A DNA stretch of 64,000 nucleotides from an uncultured Pseudodesulfovibrio sp. (GCF_963677845.1 NZ_OY782498.1:1743518-1807517), one strand, 5' to 3'; positions 26,876-36,434 are shown, counted from the stretch's first letter. Notes: a model not told the origin generated them from the sequence alone. Program-made: numbers and translations.

Positions 26876-27504
26876 TATTTGCCTCCTTCAACCGCATATC
26901 GATTCAGGAAATGACTGAGCACCACATCCGCCTGCTTGGCAGCGGCAATACCCACTCGCGGAGAAAATGGCGGATTTTCATCCGTACATTCAGTCACCCC
27001 GTCACCGATAAGATAGAAGTTATCGCGTACTTTACGTGTAATCATGGCGTCACTGCTACCAGTACCGCCCATGCCTGATGCGGCGACAACGAGCACTCCT
27101 TTCGGAAGCAAGGTTTCCACCAGCGCCTTTTTGGCTTCAGGGTCATCAAAAGCCTCAACCACTATGTCGCATTCAGCAAACAATTCAGCCATATCCTCAC
27201 CCGTCACCTTACCGATACACGGTTCCAGATCGAGATCAGGATTGACGGCCAATAGATTGGCAACCAAGGCTTCCACCTTGTATTCCCCCACCTGCTGTGC
27301 TGTATACGCCTGCCGATTGAGATTGGAGGGCTCCACACGGTCAAAATCGACCAATACAAAACGCTTAAACCCCGAACGCACCAGATGCATGGCGCAATTG
27401 GACCCAAGTCCGCCTGCGCCAGCAATACCGATGGAGACCGTCTGCAAAAAGGCCAGACGGTCTTTACCCAAGTAAGCGGCTATGCCTTGCTCGGTCCGAT
27501 TCAT
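26875..27504 (-). CDS. thiF: ThiS adenylyltransferase ThiF (E1-like)
   Basis: A 209-aa E1-like enzyme that adenylates the C-terminal glycine of ThiS. The ATP-binding IAGAGGLGSNCA, DFDRVEPSNLNRQ and VEAFDDPEAK motifs are intact. It is the shorter type found with anaerobic ThiH-containing operons and lacks the zinc CxxC pairs of E. coli ThiF. The start overlaps the thiH stop as ATGA (27501-27504). Confidence 0.92.
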   Translation of the reverse strand: MNRTEQGIAAYLGKDRLAFLQTVSIGIAGAGGLGSNCAMHLVRSGFKRFVLVDFDRVEPSNLNRQAYTAQQVGEYKVEALVANLLAVNPDLDLEPCIGKVTGEDMAELFAECDIVVEAFDDPEAKKALVETLLPKGVLVVAASGMGGTGSSDAMITRKVRDNFYLIGDGVTECTDENPPFSPRVGIAAAKQADVVLSHFLNRYAVEGGK

Positions 27505-28637
27505 GCGCTTGCCTTTGCCTGCAACTCGATGGGTTCCCAATCTTTATAAATCGGCTGATATCCGCACCTACGCAGCATCTCACACATTTCTTCCACGCTC
27601 CGTGTATCAGCAATCTCAAACTGCCCGACCTGATCATGTTCCTGAGTATGACCGCCCACAGCAGTGGTGACACCGGCAGACATTTTGGTCACGCCCAACG
27701 GCAGAATGTGTTCACGGAACTCCGCTGATTCACGAGTGGAAACGGTGATACCAAGACGCGGCAAAAACAGTCGCAAAGCAAGCATGTACTGCACAAGATC
27801 TCTGTCATCTGCGATGCTCGCAGGCTGATATTCACCGGCATGAGGCCGCATCCTCGGCGGCGATACGGAGATATCCACTTCGGGATATTTATGCATGAGA
27901 TAAGCCGCATGCATTCCTGTGAAGAAAGCATCCCGGTGCCAATCGCCCAATCCAAGCAATGCGCCAATGGTTACCACACGCATTCCGGCCTGACAGCCGC
28001 GCTCTGGGGCATCCAACCGATATCTATAGTCTTTCTTTGGACCCTTGGGATGCAAGGTGGCATACAACTCCTCGTTGTACGTCTCTTGAAACATGGTCAA
28101 ACCATCAGCTCCGGCAGCCACCAAACGAGCATACTCGTCCTGATCCATGGCAAAAACCTCAATGGACACGGACGGAAAATGCTTCCGAAGCACTCCCATG
28201 CAATCTTCAAGATAATCTACCCCAGCCTTAGCCGGAGCCTCACCTGTAAGAATGAGCAAATGCTTAAGCCCGGTGTCAGCTATGGCCTTGGCCTCCACAT
28301 CCAACTGTTCCAAGGTCAATTGATCACGAGGAATGTCGTTCTTGCAGTTGAAACCGCAATACACACAGTGATTGGAACAGAAATTGGATAAATACAATGG
28401 TGTAAACAACTGTATGGCACGTCCAAAATTCTGGGCGGTCAGGCGACTCGCTTTCTGTGCCATTTCTTCAAGAAGAGGTACGGCAGCAGGACTCATGAAA
28501 TTCATGAAATCTTCAATAGTCGGCGTCATCTTATTCAAAGACCGACGAACATCCTCCGCTGTAACAGCGGCAAACTTTTCATCGAGAGGTACAGAAGCAT
28601 ATTCTGCAAGTACTGAATAGAAACTCACTTTACTCAC
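27501..28637 (-). CDS. thiH: 2-iminoacetate synthase ThiH (radical SAM)
   Basis: A 378-aa radical SAM enzyme that cleaves tyrosine to dehydroglycine, the anaerobic route to the thiazole ring. The cluster motif [10 protein letters not shown] (CxxxCxxC) lies at about residue 90, followed by the LLILTGEAP and [10 protein letters not shown] segments. Use of ThiH in place of the oxygen-dependent glycine oxidase ThiO fits an anaerobe. The start is a GTG at 28635-28637, overlapping thiG by eight bases. Confidence 0.95.
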   Translation of the reverse strand: MSKVSFYSVLAEYASVPLDEKFAAVTAEDVRRSLNKMTPTIEDFMNFMSPAAVPLLEEMAQKASRLTAQNFGRAIQLFTPLYLSNFCSNHCVYCGFNCKNDIPRDQLTLEQLDVEAKAIADTGLKHLLILTGEAPAKAGVDYLEDCMGVLRKHFPSVSIEVFAMDQDEYARLVAAGADGLTMFQETYNEELYATLHPKGPKKDYRYRLDAPERGCQAGMRVVTIGALLGLGDWHRDAFFTGMHAAYLMHKYPEVDISVSPPRMRPHAGEYQPASIADDRDLVQYMLALRLFLPRLGITVSTRESAEFREHILPLGVTKMSAGVTTAVGGHTQEHDQVGQFEIADTRSVEEMCEMLRRCGYQPIYKDWEPIELQAKASA

Positions 28638-29406
28638 CGCCCAAAAAGCCCGTCAGGGGTGATGATGCGTCCGCATGCATTTTGGTGACACCCGGACCGG
28701 ACAAATAGGCTTCACGCCCTGCCTTGACTGCGCGCCCGAAGGCCTTAGCCATCACGCGTGGGTCAGAGGCTGTGGCAATAGCCGTATTCACCAAACAGGC
28801 ATCTGCTCCCATTTCCATGGCTTCACACGCCTCGGAAGGACGACCAATACCTGCATCAACAATAATTGGAAGATCGATTTCTTCAATAAGGATACGAACC
28901 ATTTCGCGGGTTTTGAGGCCACGATTCGTGCCAATAGGCGCACCCAAAGGCATGACAGCGGCAGCGCCGGCGTTGACCAAACTTTGGGCCACATACAAAT
29001 CCGCGTTGACATAAGGAAAGACAACAAAGCCTTCCTTGGCCAGAATCTCAGTAGCTTTGGCTGTTTCATACCCGTCGGGCAACAGATATTTATTGTCAGA
29101 AATGACCTCAATCTTAATCCAGTCTCCACAGCCCATAGCTCGTGCCAGTCGAGCAATGCGTACAGCCTCTTCTGCAGTACGAGCACCTGACGTGTTAGGC
29201 AAAAGCTGCATATGCTTTGGAATAAAATCCATGACATTGCCGGTACTGGATTCAAGGTCAACACGCCGCAGCGCTACGGTGATAACCTGCGAGCCTGAAG
29301 CTTCACAAACATCGGGAACAATCGCGTCGTCACCATATTTACCGGTGCCGGTGAACAGCCTGCTGTTCAATTTTACACCACCGACTTCAAATATATCTTC
29401 ACACAT
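28630..29406 (-). CDS. thiG: Thiazole synthase ThiG
   Basis: A 258-aa TIM-barrel enzyme that assembles thiazole phosphate from deoxyxylulose phosphate, dehydroglycine and ThiS thiocarboxylate. It has [47 protein letters not shown] and [11 protein letters not shown]. Start at 29406 follows TTAGGAGAG. It is nine bases after thiS. Confidence 0.96.
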   Translation of the reverse strand: MCEDIFEVGGVKLNSRLFTGTGKYGDDAIVPDVCEASGSQVITVALRRVDLESSTGNVMDFIPKHMQLLPNTSGARTAEEAVRIARLARAMGCGDWIKIEVISDNKYLLPDGYETAKATEILAKEGFVVFPYVNADLYVAQSLVNAGAAAVMPLGAPIGTNRGLKTREMVRILIEEIDLPIIVDAGIGRPSEACEAMEMGADACLVNTAIATASDPRVMAKAFGRAVKAGREAYLSGPGVTKMHADASSPLTGFLGGE

Positions 29407-29415
29407 GATTCTCTC

Positions 29416-29616
29416 CTAACCTCCACCCACAAAACGAAGGACCTCTAAATGGTCTCCATCATTGAGCGAAGTGGTATCGAAGTTTTCACCGGGCACGATG
29501 TCACCATTCCGCTCTACCACGACAACTTGCGGCGAAACATCTTTGCTTTCGAGCAGAGCGAGGATCGTCATCCCCTCCGTCACATTTACTTCCTTGCCAT
29601 TCAGAACGACAATCAT
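29416..29616 (-). CDS. thiS: Sulfur carrier protein ThiS
   Basis: A 66-aa ubiquitin-fold protein ending in the Gly-Gly motif (FVGGG), where sulfur is loaded as a thiocarboxylate. It shows VVVERNGDIVPGENF and LNDGDHLEVLRFVGGG. I use the ATG at 29614-29616 because AAAGGAG is seven bases upstream. The upstream open frame reads through the attenuator and is not coding. It is the first gene of the thi operon. Confidence 0.95.
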   Translation of the reverse strand: MIVVLNGKEVNVTEGMTILALLESKDVSPQVVVVERNGDIVPGENFDTTSLNDGDHLEVLRFVGGG

Positions 29617-29643
29617 GAGCATCTCCTTTAAGTTCCCGGTCAC

Positions 29644-29676
29644 AAAAAAAGCGCTTACCCCTATGAGGGCAAGCGC
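29644..29676 (-). terminator. Attenuator terminator of the TPP riboswitch
   Basis: Stem GCGCTTACCC/GAGGGCAAGCGC (29651-29676) with an A tract on the plus strand at 29644-29650, which gives the RNA T tract. It lies between the riboswitch and thiS, so it is the likely expression platform: TPP binding favours this hairpin and stops transcription. Confidence 0.88.
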
Positions 29677-29701
29677 GGTCTGACGGAATATCAGTTGCAA
29701 C

Positions 29702-29792
29702 CAGCTTCCCTACGGCGGAATTAACCGCATCAGGTTCAAAGGGTTGGACTGCTTCGTCCATCTCAGCCTCAACAAAGAGGCTCCCCTAGCTG
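29702..29792 (-). promoter_or_regulatory. TPP riboswitch (THI element)
   Basis: The minus strand carries the conserved thi-box elements in order: GGGGAGCC, CTGAGAT, ACCCTTTGAACCTGAT, CGGTTAATTCCG and CGTAGGGAAG. They are enclosed by a P1 helix CAGCT (29788-29792) and AGCTG (29702-29706). The attenuator hairpin and thiSGHFEC follow, so the operon should be turned off by thiamine pyrophosphate. Confidence 0.97.
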
Positions 29793-29798
29793 CGGTGA

Positions 29799-29827
29799 AG
29801 ACTATGCCTTTTGTTTCTCCCTGTAAA
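29799..29827 (-). promoter_or_regulatory. Candidate promoter of the thi operon
   Basis: On the minus strand TTTACA (29822-29827), a 17-base spacer and TAGTCT (29799-29804). The predicted start site falls at the 5' edge of the riboswitch. The -10 match is weak. Confidence 0.4.
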
Positions 29828-29930
29828 GCCCCCTAGATTAAAAAATAACATTCCAACAAAAACCTAAAGTTATCATAATGATCAGCCGATATAGTTGCCG
29901 TGACCACATAAAAAATAGGGGAAATCTCTC

Positions 29931-30371
29931 ATGTTCTCGACCATGTTTCAAGCCACAGGTTTCAAGCGAGCTCTTGATCTGTGCAAACAAGGTAAAATTG
30001 ATGAAGCGGCGGTGCTTCTCAAAAGTCTCCAGGATGAATTCCTGGCAGTCTGCGAAGAGAATGAAGCACTTAAAGAACAATTATCAGAAGTAGCAGAAGT
30101 TCTCGATCTTGCTGAAAAGATACAATTCGATGGTCAGAAATACTGGCTTACGGATGAAGGCGAGAAAAAAGGGCCCTTCTGTCAAGTTTGCTATGATCGC
30201 GACGGTTTGCTGGTTCACCTCCATGAACACAAAAACCATTGGGAATGCCAGAGTTGTCATGGACTCTATATGGTTCCACAGGACTCACAGGCAGAAACCA
30301 AGAAAAAACCAATATTGCGAACAACGTTGAAAAAAACTATTCCACTCTTTCTTGAACAGGAAATGGTTTAA
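29931..30371 (+). CDS. Coiled-coil plus zinc-ribbon protein of unknown function
   Basis: A 146-aa protein. Residues about 10-60 form an amphipathic helical or coiled-coil segment (LKSLQDEFLAVCEENEALKEQ). Then comes FDGQKYWLTDEGEKKGPFCQVCYD, a start of a zinc ribbon whose second pair is WECQSCHG, giving a CxxC...CxxC site. The C-terminus is basic (about 118-134, KKKPILRTTLKKT). Similar FDG-x-YW-x-CxxC ribbons occur in many small bacterial and phage proteins without an assigned role. AGGGGA lies ten bases before the ATG. The stop codon is inside a long palindrome shared with the convergent gene. Confidence 0.75.
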   Translation: MFSTMFQATGFKRALDLCKQGKIDEAAVLLKSLQDEFLAVCEENEALKEQLSEVAEVLDLAEKIQFDGQKYWLTDEGEKKGPFCQVCYDRDGLLVHLHEHKNHWECQSCHGLYMVPQDSQAETKKKPILRTTLKKTIPLFLEQEMV

Positions 30372-30442
30372 GATGATTCTTACAAAAAAAGCCCTCGCCC
30401 GAATATTCGGGCGAGGGCTTTTTTTGTAAGAATCATCTTAAA
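30367..30442. terminator. 76-bp perfect palindromic bidirectional terminator
   Basis: The 38-base arms are exact reverse complements with no spacer, centred between 30404 and 30405. The core GCCCTCGCCCGAAT and its complement form a GC-rich stem flanked by A7 and T7 tracts, so each strand has a classic terminator. Both convergent stop codons (30369-30371 and 30438-30440) lie within the arms. Confidence 0.95.
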
Positions 30443-31850
30443 GGAACTGAGTGCCAAACAATGTAGCCTCACGAACCCACAATTCAAGAAGTTGTTTGTC
30501 ATCAAACTTTATCACCCCATAAGCCAAATCTTCCACATCCATGCCTGGCAAGTAAATCAACACTGCCACATTCTTTGTGACCCGGCGATTCTCCTTCCAC
30601 AGTGTAGTCGAAAAATCCTTAAGAGAATCACGCGTTGGCTTCTTTGTTGTAGACAAAAAAACCTTGAGAGTAATCCACGTCTCGCCAAGCTGCCTTGTTT
30701 CTGATTTTTCCATAACACGATACTTGTACCCATGAGCGGTTTTGTTCGGTGTGGGATCAGGTTTTTTCGTTTTAGCAAAACTCTTTCGATCAATGGTAAT
30801 CGTCTTTTGACCACTCTCCGAAGAGCCTGAAGTTGAAGCAACAATAGGTGTCTTCTTGGCAACAGGCGCAGTCTTTTTTGAAACCGACTTTGTAGAAACT
30901 GTCGGCGCAGGCCCTGTAGACAACGCCAGTTCACGAGACTGATCAGTCGCCGCCCGCGTTCCTTTATCCATGATAGATTGCAAAGAATACCCAATGGCCC
31001 GTCCCTCGATAAGGACTAATTCATTACGATTAAACACAGCATACCAACCATGCTGTAACAATCCGACCTGAACGGTGTCGCCCGGTTTCAACGTCCTGTT
31101 CAAAGACGAACCAGTCGTCCGGTCAGCGTGCACATTTATCAAGGTCGTTGCCGTGACAACCTTCGGCTTGGGAGCCGCAACCGGGGCTGGTGGTGGCGTT
31201 GTTGCCACGTTGCCACTGACTTGCCCTTGGCCACTGACGACCTCATCAGGCTCAGTCACCACAAGAATCTTTTCTTCAACCTGAACAGGTTGTGGTTTGG
31301 AAGCTTTTGTCGCCTTGGCCAAAGATTTTTTGGTGGCTGGTTTGAAATATTTCGCACTACTGTAGCCAAGGCCATTCAAATTGGATCGAATGGTCGCATT
31401 TGGTGGAAACACACGAACCCAATCTCCATCAGGGAAATCGATGCGTACATGTGTTCCTGCCTTCAATGTTTCTATCTTCCTGCCGCTGACATCTGGTTTA
31501 GTCCGAACATTCAAGGCGCGATAGGTATATACCAATTCCCCTAACTCTTTCGGTTCGTACCGCGCCCGTTTTTTCTGAAGATATTTCGCGTTGGAAAACC
31601 CTATGGCCGCGCGTTCACTTCCATCGGTTGCATCCGGCTCGTATATGGCCACCCAACCATCACGAAAATGAGCAATTCTGACTTTTTGACCAGCATAGAG
31701 ATTACCGACCCATTTTGCCTTTGGAGATCGACCATCTCGTAAATTCAAAGGCCTATCCGTATATCGAATTTCACCAAACGCAAAGGCTTGTGCTGTTGCC
31801 AACACAAGAAGACAGACTAGGGTTGTCGTTAATATCACAAATTTACGCAT
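30438..31850 (-). CDS. Secreted protein with repeated bacterial SH3-like domains
   Basis: A 470-aa exported protein. Residues 1-24 are a signal peptide (VLATAQAFA). Three SH3b-like repeats follow: RPLNLRDGRSPKAKWVG (about 33), RALNVRTKPDVSG (about 111) and TLINVHADRTTGSSLNR (about 236). Long Lys/Pro/Ser/Thr-rich linkers separate them. The C-terminal about 110 residues (YKYRVMEKSETRQLGETW onward) are a distinct domain without a name I recognise. SH3b domains usually bind peptidoglycan or peptides, so a periplasmic cell-wall role is likely. It follows the OmpH-like gene by 13 bases; GGGGA precedes the start. Confidence 0.8.
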   Translation of the reverse strand: MRKFVILTTTLVCLLVLATAQAFAFGEIRYTDRPLNLRDGRSPKAKWVGNLYAGQKVRIAHFRDGWVAIYEPDATDGSERAAIGFSNAKYLQKKRARYEPKELGELVYTYRALNVRTKPDVSGRKIETLKAGTHVRIDFPDGDWVRVFPPNATIRSNLNGLGYSSAKYFKPATKKSLAKATKASKPQPVQVEEKILVVTEPDEVVSGQGQVSGNVATTPPPAPVAAPKPKVVTATTLINVHADRTTGSSLNRTLKPGDTVQVGLLQHGWYAVFNRNELVLIEGRAIGYSLQSIMDKGTRAATDQSRELALSTGPAPTVSTKSVSKKTAPVAKKTPIVASTSGSSESGQKTITIDRKSFAKTKKPDPTPNKTAHGYKYRVMEKSETRQLGETWITLKVFLSTTKKPTRDSLKDFSTTLWKENRRVTKNVAVLIYLPGMDVEDLAYGVIKFDDKQLLELWVREATLFGTQFL

Positions 31851-31863
31851 TCTTTTTTCCCCG

Positions 31864-32373
31864 TTACATCATCGAATTGAGTTCATGAATGACGCGATCC
31901 GTAATATCCATGGAATCAGCCACAAATCCGATAATTTCCGGATCTGTCAGTATCATGGTAAATCCTCTTTCCTGAGCAATGGCCCTGAGCAGCGAGTCTG
32001 CCCGCCGCATGACAAATTGAATAAGGCGGCGCTCCTCACTCTGAATTTCCATATTACTATTTTTAACCAAGCGTTCATAATCACGAACAGCTAAACGCAT
32101 CTCTTCTTCCTTGGACTGCTGCTCTGTAACGGAAATAGTCTCCGCCTTCAGGCTATCCTGCAGCGACTCAACGACAGCAAGAGCTTCACGGACTCGCCGG
32201 TCCTTCTCTCTGCCCAGCCGCGCCAAATCATCCTGAGCAATCCTGCCGATTTTGGATTCATTGATGATCCGCTGAGGATTGACAAATCCCACCTTGGACG
32301 TCTGGGCCAAAGCTGTCCCGCCTAAAAGCAGAAACAGACTAAACACGGCCAGAGATATTTTCATAATCTTCAT
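31864..32373 (-). CDS. OmpH/Skp-family periplasmic chaperone
   Basis: A 169-aa exported protein. A signal peptide (about 1-23, ending GGTALA) is followed by KVGFVNPQRIINES, the typical Skp start, a long charged helical region (RRVREALAVVESLQDSLKAE) and MILTDPEIIGFVADSMDITDRVI at the end. Skp holds unfolded outer-membrane proteins in the periplasm. It lies 70 bases after priA and 13 before the SH3 gene, rather than beside bamA or lpxD where skp usually sits. Confidence 0.85.
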   Translation of the reverse strand: MKIMKISLAVFSLFLLLGGTALAQTSKVGFVNPQRIINESKIGRIAQDDLARLGREKDRRVREALAVVESLQDSLKAETISVTEQQSKEEEMRLAVRDYERLVKNSNMEIQSEERRLIQFVMRRADSLLRAIAQERGFTMILTDPEIIGFVADSMDITDRVIHELNSMM

Positions 32374-32442
32374 AAGAATAACTACCTTGTTAGCTCATAT
32401 AATGGGGCAATGTATCCGAAAATGGACACCCTTGTCGACCAT

Positions 32443-34809
32443 TTACAATGTCGTCAAAGGATCGAGATCGAGACTTGTGCGCACGAATTTCAAATTCGGG
32501 TTGGCCGCAGCCATATGTCCATACAATGTCCGCACTTTGGCCCAGTCGTCAGACTTGAGCAAACAGTTAAATCGCTTACGGCCACGCAGCATGGAAAGGG
32601 GTGCTGGCGCTGGCCCAAGGATATCAATACCCAACTTCCGGCCTTGCTCATGCAAGACCTGAGCGAACAGAGATACTGCCGCAGGACCATCCTGATACTG
32701 AGCTGGAAAACTGATACGGACAAGGGCCATTCTGGAAAATGGCGGGTACTTAAACATCGAACGCCGAGATATCTCCCGTTCAAAAAAACCAGCATAGTCA
32801 CCGGCCACAACTTCCGTCCAGATAGGATGCCCCGGATTCCGTGTCTGAATGAGGACTTTGCCCGGATTGTCTCCGCGCCCGGCACGGCCTGCTACCTGTA
32901 CCAACAGTTGAAATGTCCGTTCCGTAGATCGATAATCCGGCAGATTCAATCCAAGATCACCATCTGCGACCACAACAAGTGTAACACCGGGGAAATGGTG
33001 TCCCTTTGAAATCATCTGAGTACCGACAAGAACCTGAGCTTCCTTGCGGCCAAAGGCTCCAAGGATTTCCTCCATCCGCTCCTGTCGCCGGGTGGCATCC
33101 CGATCAAGGCGTAACACCTTGGTTCCTTCGGGCAACTGTTCCTGCAAGACTTCTTCGAGTCGCTCTGTGCCTTCGCCCATAGGCACAAAACTCGTTCCAC
33201 CGCACTTCTTACACGTCAAAGGATACGAATATGTCAGGCCACAATAATGGCAGACAACACGTTGACGGTCCTTATGATATGTCATGCCCACTTCGCACTC
33301 TGGACACCGCACGGTCTCCGTACAGTCCAAACAATACATGAGCGGTGCATATCCGCGCCGGTTGAGCATGACAATGACCTGCCCTCCGACCTCAACGGTT
33401 TCACGAATAGCCTCTTCGGTGGCAGGGGCTAACAGCTTGCTGCCTCCCTTAATATCGGTGATGTCCACCAATTCCACACTCGGCAAAACACTATCGCCAA
33501 CACGTTCTTTCAACGCAGACATGGCGATGACACCCTGCTTGGCGGCTTGAAAAGTTTTCACATCCGGCGTAGCAGAACCAAGCAACAACAAGGCTTTACT
33601 CAATCCAGCCCGGAACCAAGCGACTTCCTTGGCATGGTATGCCAACCGTTCTTCCTGTTTATAGGACTCGTCATGTTCTTCATCGAGCACAATCATACCA
33701 AGGGTTGGTATAGGCAGGAAAAGCGAAGATCGCGTCCCAACCACAACAACAGGACCAGCTTCGCAAGATAATCCCTTAAAAGTCCGTTCCCGTTTCTTGG
33801 GACTTTGATAACCATGATAAAAAAAAGTTTTCGCAGTGGGAAACCGCTCTTTTACGGTACGATACAGCTGGCAGGCCAAGGCTACTTCGGGTGCAAGCAA
33901 CATGACGGATCGACCGTTTGCAAGACATTTCCGAGCCATCTCAAGATACAGAACCGTTTTGCCACTCCCTGTCACTCCATGAACAAGGTGCGGCCCTCCA
34001 CCGTTCTCCATGGTTGCTGTCATGGCTTCCATGGCCGCCTGCTGTTCATCGGTCAGCGTGTACTCACATTCATCACCGCAGGGTTTTACCGAACCAGCCT
34101 CATCAACTTCTGCCAACGTATCCGCTGTTAATTCACCGGTGCGAACAATGGACACGCCCTCCAATTTGGCAACAGTAGCCGCAGTCCAGTCACCCAAAGC
34201 ATATCGCAAAGAATACAAGCTCTGTGGACCATGCTCCAAAAGATATTCCAAAAGACGAAGCTGTCGTTTTGCATTGGGTCTGACGGCCCATGGAGGATCA
34301 CATTCCAAAGAAACAAACCGCTCTTCGGCTTCACGCTTGGCGTTAACGCGTACTCGCATCCGTCCGGCAAGCCACAAATCCATGAGTGCAATCCGGTCTT
34401 CCTTTTCAAAACGTCCGATTTCCGCAGGACGCACCGAACCGGGCAATTGACGATCAGACATGTGCTTATCCACACGAAAAGTAACCGCAGCCGTTCGCAA
34501 ACCTCGCGGTAACGCGATCTCAAAAATACGCCCGACATTCACCATCTGACGTGCCGCAAGATTCACGGCCATATCCACATATTCTTCACTAAGGAGCTGA
34601 GTCCGTTCCAAAGGCCAAATCATTGGCTTGACCACGACCCCCACCGGGGCCTGTTCGGCTGGCCCAACAACAATGCCCACGCGATGGGATTTGCCAAAAG
34701 GAATAATAACCCGCTGTCCGGCGGACAAGTCGGGGAAAAAGGATGGCCGCTCATATGTCCACGCTTCATAAGGCGGACTGACGAGCGTTACCTGCCACAG
34801 ATCGGCCAT
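32443..34809 (-). CDS. priA: Primosomal protein N' (PriA helicase)
   Basis: A 788-aa superfamily 2 helicase that restarts stalled replication forks. The N-terminal DNA-binding domain starts MADLWQVTLVSPP. The ATPase core has Walker A GVTGSGKTVLY, DEEHDESYK, MLNRRGYAP and VQVAGRAGRG. Between the helicase lobes is the zinc region with CLDC, CPEC, CHYC and CKKC. Length is a little above E. coli PriA (732). It starts nine bases after the secreted hypothetical gene and so lies at the end of the glmM-galU cluster. Confidence 0.96.
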   Translation of the reverse strand: MADLWQVTLVSPPYEAWTYERPSFFPDLSAGQRVIIPFGKSHRVGIVVGPAEQAPVGVVVKPMIWPLERTQLLSEEYVDMAVNLAARQMVNVGRIFEIALPRGLRTAAVTFRVDKHMSDRQLPGSVRPAEIGRFEKEDRIALMDLWLAGRMRVRVNAKREAEERFVSLECDPPWAVRPNAKRQLRLLEYLLEHGPQSLYSLRYALGDWTAATVAKLEGVSIVRTGELTADTLAEVDEAGSVKPCGDECEYTLTDEQQAAMEAMTATMENGGGPHLVHGVTGSGKTVLYLEMARKCLANGRSVMLLAPEVALACQLYRTVKERFPTAKTFFYHGYQSPKKRERTFKGLSCEAGPVVVVGTRSSLFLPIPTLGMIVLDEEHDESYKQEERLAYHAKEVAWFRAGLSKALLLLGSATPDVKTFQAAKQGVIAMSALKERVGDSVLPSVELVDITDIKGGSKLLAPATEEAIRETVEVGGQVIVMLNRRGYAPLMYCLDCTETVRCPECEVGMTYHKDRQRVVCHYCGLTYSYPLTCKKCGGTSFVPMGEGTERLEEVLQEQLPEGTKVLRLDRDATRRQERMEEILGAFGRKEAQVLVGTQMISKGHHFPGVTLVVVADGDLGLNLPDYRSTERTFQLLVQVAGRAGRGDNPGKVLIQTRNPGHPIWTEVVAGDYAGFFEREISRRSMFKYPPFSRMALVRISFPAQYQDGPAAVSLFAQVLHEQGRKLGIDILGPAPAPLSMLRGRKRFNCLLKSDDWAKVRTLYGHMAAANPNLKFVRTSLDLDPLTTL

Positions 34810-34818
34810 ATGTGCCGC

Positions 34819-35556
34819 CTATTGGCTTGAAGGATAACGGAAAGAATTCCGTAAAAAATCAAAAGGCGCTGGAGGCTCGGCGCACGGGATCGGGCTCAAT
34901 GACTCTTCGGCATATAATTCGTCATCATCCGCACCGTTGATTGCAATCCATTTAACCGTAACCTCGAGGGAAACTTCACCGACGGTGATAACAACCTTTT
35001 GCGGCACACTATATCCGGCCACGGTTTTGTGATTGAGGAAATCCATTGAAGTCAAGCCTGCACTGGTTTCATATCGCACCAAAAGCGGCGTCATATCCTC
35101 GTTGTTGAGTTGAACCGCCGGACTCACATCGTCACCGGGTTCTGCTCCAAGTAAAAAGCATGGCTGAATACCACAAAATCCGTAATTACGTTTTTCTACA
35201 GCCACGCCCCAACTCTTCCAGGTTTCCAATGGATTTGGCGGCATCCAGACAAACAATGGTGACAATGCAAAATGTCCGGCTGTACATGCACTGGTTACAT
35301 TCCCACCAATTCCGACAGCCGTAGCAGTGTCCCCGGCCCTCCACTCCTGCCGCCACTTACCTCGGGCGTACCAAACATGAACTTTCACACCCGGATAATT
35401 CGGAAAGGCCATCTCCGCTTCCCAAGATCGCATAGGGCCATATTGTTTTTTTAAGGAGCCGATCAGTTCGTCGTCGTCAGGAGTAAATGCAGCCACTGGC
35501 AAAGCGATCAACACAACAAAAAAAACGACGACAATAGCGGACAAACGTTTCATCAT
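34819..35556 (-). CDS. Hypothetical secreted protein
   Basis: A 245-aa exported protein. A signal peptide (MMKRLSAIVVVFFVVLIALP, ending VAA) precedes a mature part with KKQYGPMRSWEAEMAF and VWYARGKWRQEW early on, and CGIQPC in the middle. The layout resembles outer-membrane lipoprotein-sorting-like (LolA/LolB-fold) proteins, but I cannot support a firm family. Start at 35556 overlaps the galU stop as ATGA; a second ATG follows at once. Confidence 0.65.
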   Translation of the reverse strand: MMKRLSAIVVVFFVVLIALPVAAFTPDDDELIGSLKKQYGPMRSWEAEMAFPNYPGVKVHVWYARGKWRQEWRAGDTATAVGIGGNVTSACTAGHFALSPLFVWMPPNPLETWKSWGVAVEKRNYGFCGIQPCFLLGAEPGDDVSPAVQLNNEDMTPLLVRYETSAGLTSMDFLNHKTVAGYSVPQKVVITVGEVSLEVTVKWIAINGADDDELYAEESLSPIPCAEPPAPFDFLRNSFRYPSSQ

Positions 35557-36434
35557 GCTTCTTTCCCACCACAAGGCAACAGTTCCAACAGCCGCTTGAC
35601 AAGATCATCCCTGAGCTCTTCGTCATGAAGAGCAAAATAAATATTGGCCGTCAGGTACTCTACCCAGTCGCCCGCATCAAAACGCTGACCACCCAATTTT
35701 ACAGCGATAAGCTTGTCCTGATCTGCCAACCCCTGCAATGCGTCGGTCAGCTGAATTTCTCCGCCAACCCCGGCTTTCTGCCCTTCAAGAATATCAAAAA
35801 TTTCAGGGAGCAACACATATCTACCGATAATTGCCAAATTGGATGGAGCCTCTTCCTTAGACGGCTTTTCTACCAAATTGGTCACACGATAGGTGCCATC
35901 TTCCAATTCTTCACCCTTGATCACCCCGTATCGACTAACTTTCTCTTCCGGCACTTCGATCACGCCGACCACGGCCTTGCCGGTAGCCTTTGCCGCACGG
36001 AGCAATTCTCCTATGCCAGTGTCCACACCAAACATGAGGTCATCACCGAGCATGACAGCAAAAGGTTCATTCTTGCAAATTTCACGAGCCGAAAGAACGG
36101 CATGGCCCAACCCAAGCTGTTCTTTCTGACGAACGCCAATGACATTGACCAAAGAAGCGACTCGCTTGACTTCTTCAAGCATCTCATCCTTGCCCGCTCG
36201 CTCCAAAAGCTGTTCCAACAAAAAGTTGCGATCAAAATGATCTTCAATGATGGTCTTATTCTGGTTGGTGATGAAAACAACATCAGTCAACCCGGCATCA
36301 ATGCCTTCCTCCACTATATATTGCACAATGGGCTTGCGAAAAATAGGCAACATTTCCTTGGGAACATTCTTGGTAGCCGGGAGTGAACGCGTGCCCCAAC
36401 CAGCAACAGGTATGACGGCTTTCTTGATTTCCAT
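35553..36434 (-). CDS. galU: UTP-glucose-1-phosphate uridylyltransferase
   Basis: A 293-aa nucleotidyltransferase that makes UDP-glucose for surface sugars. It has VIPVAGWGTRSLPATKNVPKEMLPI at the N-terminus, which in the family is usually AGLGTR (here AGWGTR). Further marks are PIVQYIVEEGIDAGL, GLGHAVLSA, MLGDDLM and LVEKPSKEEAPS. Length is normal. It lies 25 bases after glmM in the envelope-precursor cluster and overlaps the next gene by four bases. Confidence 0.95.
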   Translation of the reverse strand: MEIKKAVIPVAGWGTRSLPATKNVPKEMLPIFRKPIVQYIVEEGIDAGLTDVVFITNQNKTIIEDHFDRNFLLEQLLERAGKDEMLEEVKRVASLVNVIGVRQKEQLGLGHAVLSAREICKNEPFAVMLGDDLMFGVDTGIGELLRAAKATGKAVVGVIEVPEEKVSRYGVIKGEELEDGTYRVTNLVEKPSKEEAPSNLAIIGRYVLLPEIFDILEGQKAGVGGEIQLTDALQGLADQDKLIAVKLGGQRFDAGDWVEYLTANIYFALHDEELRDDLVKRLLELLPCGGKEA

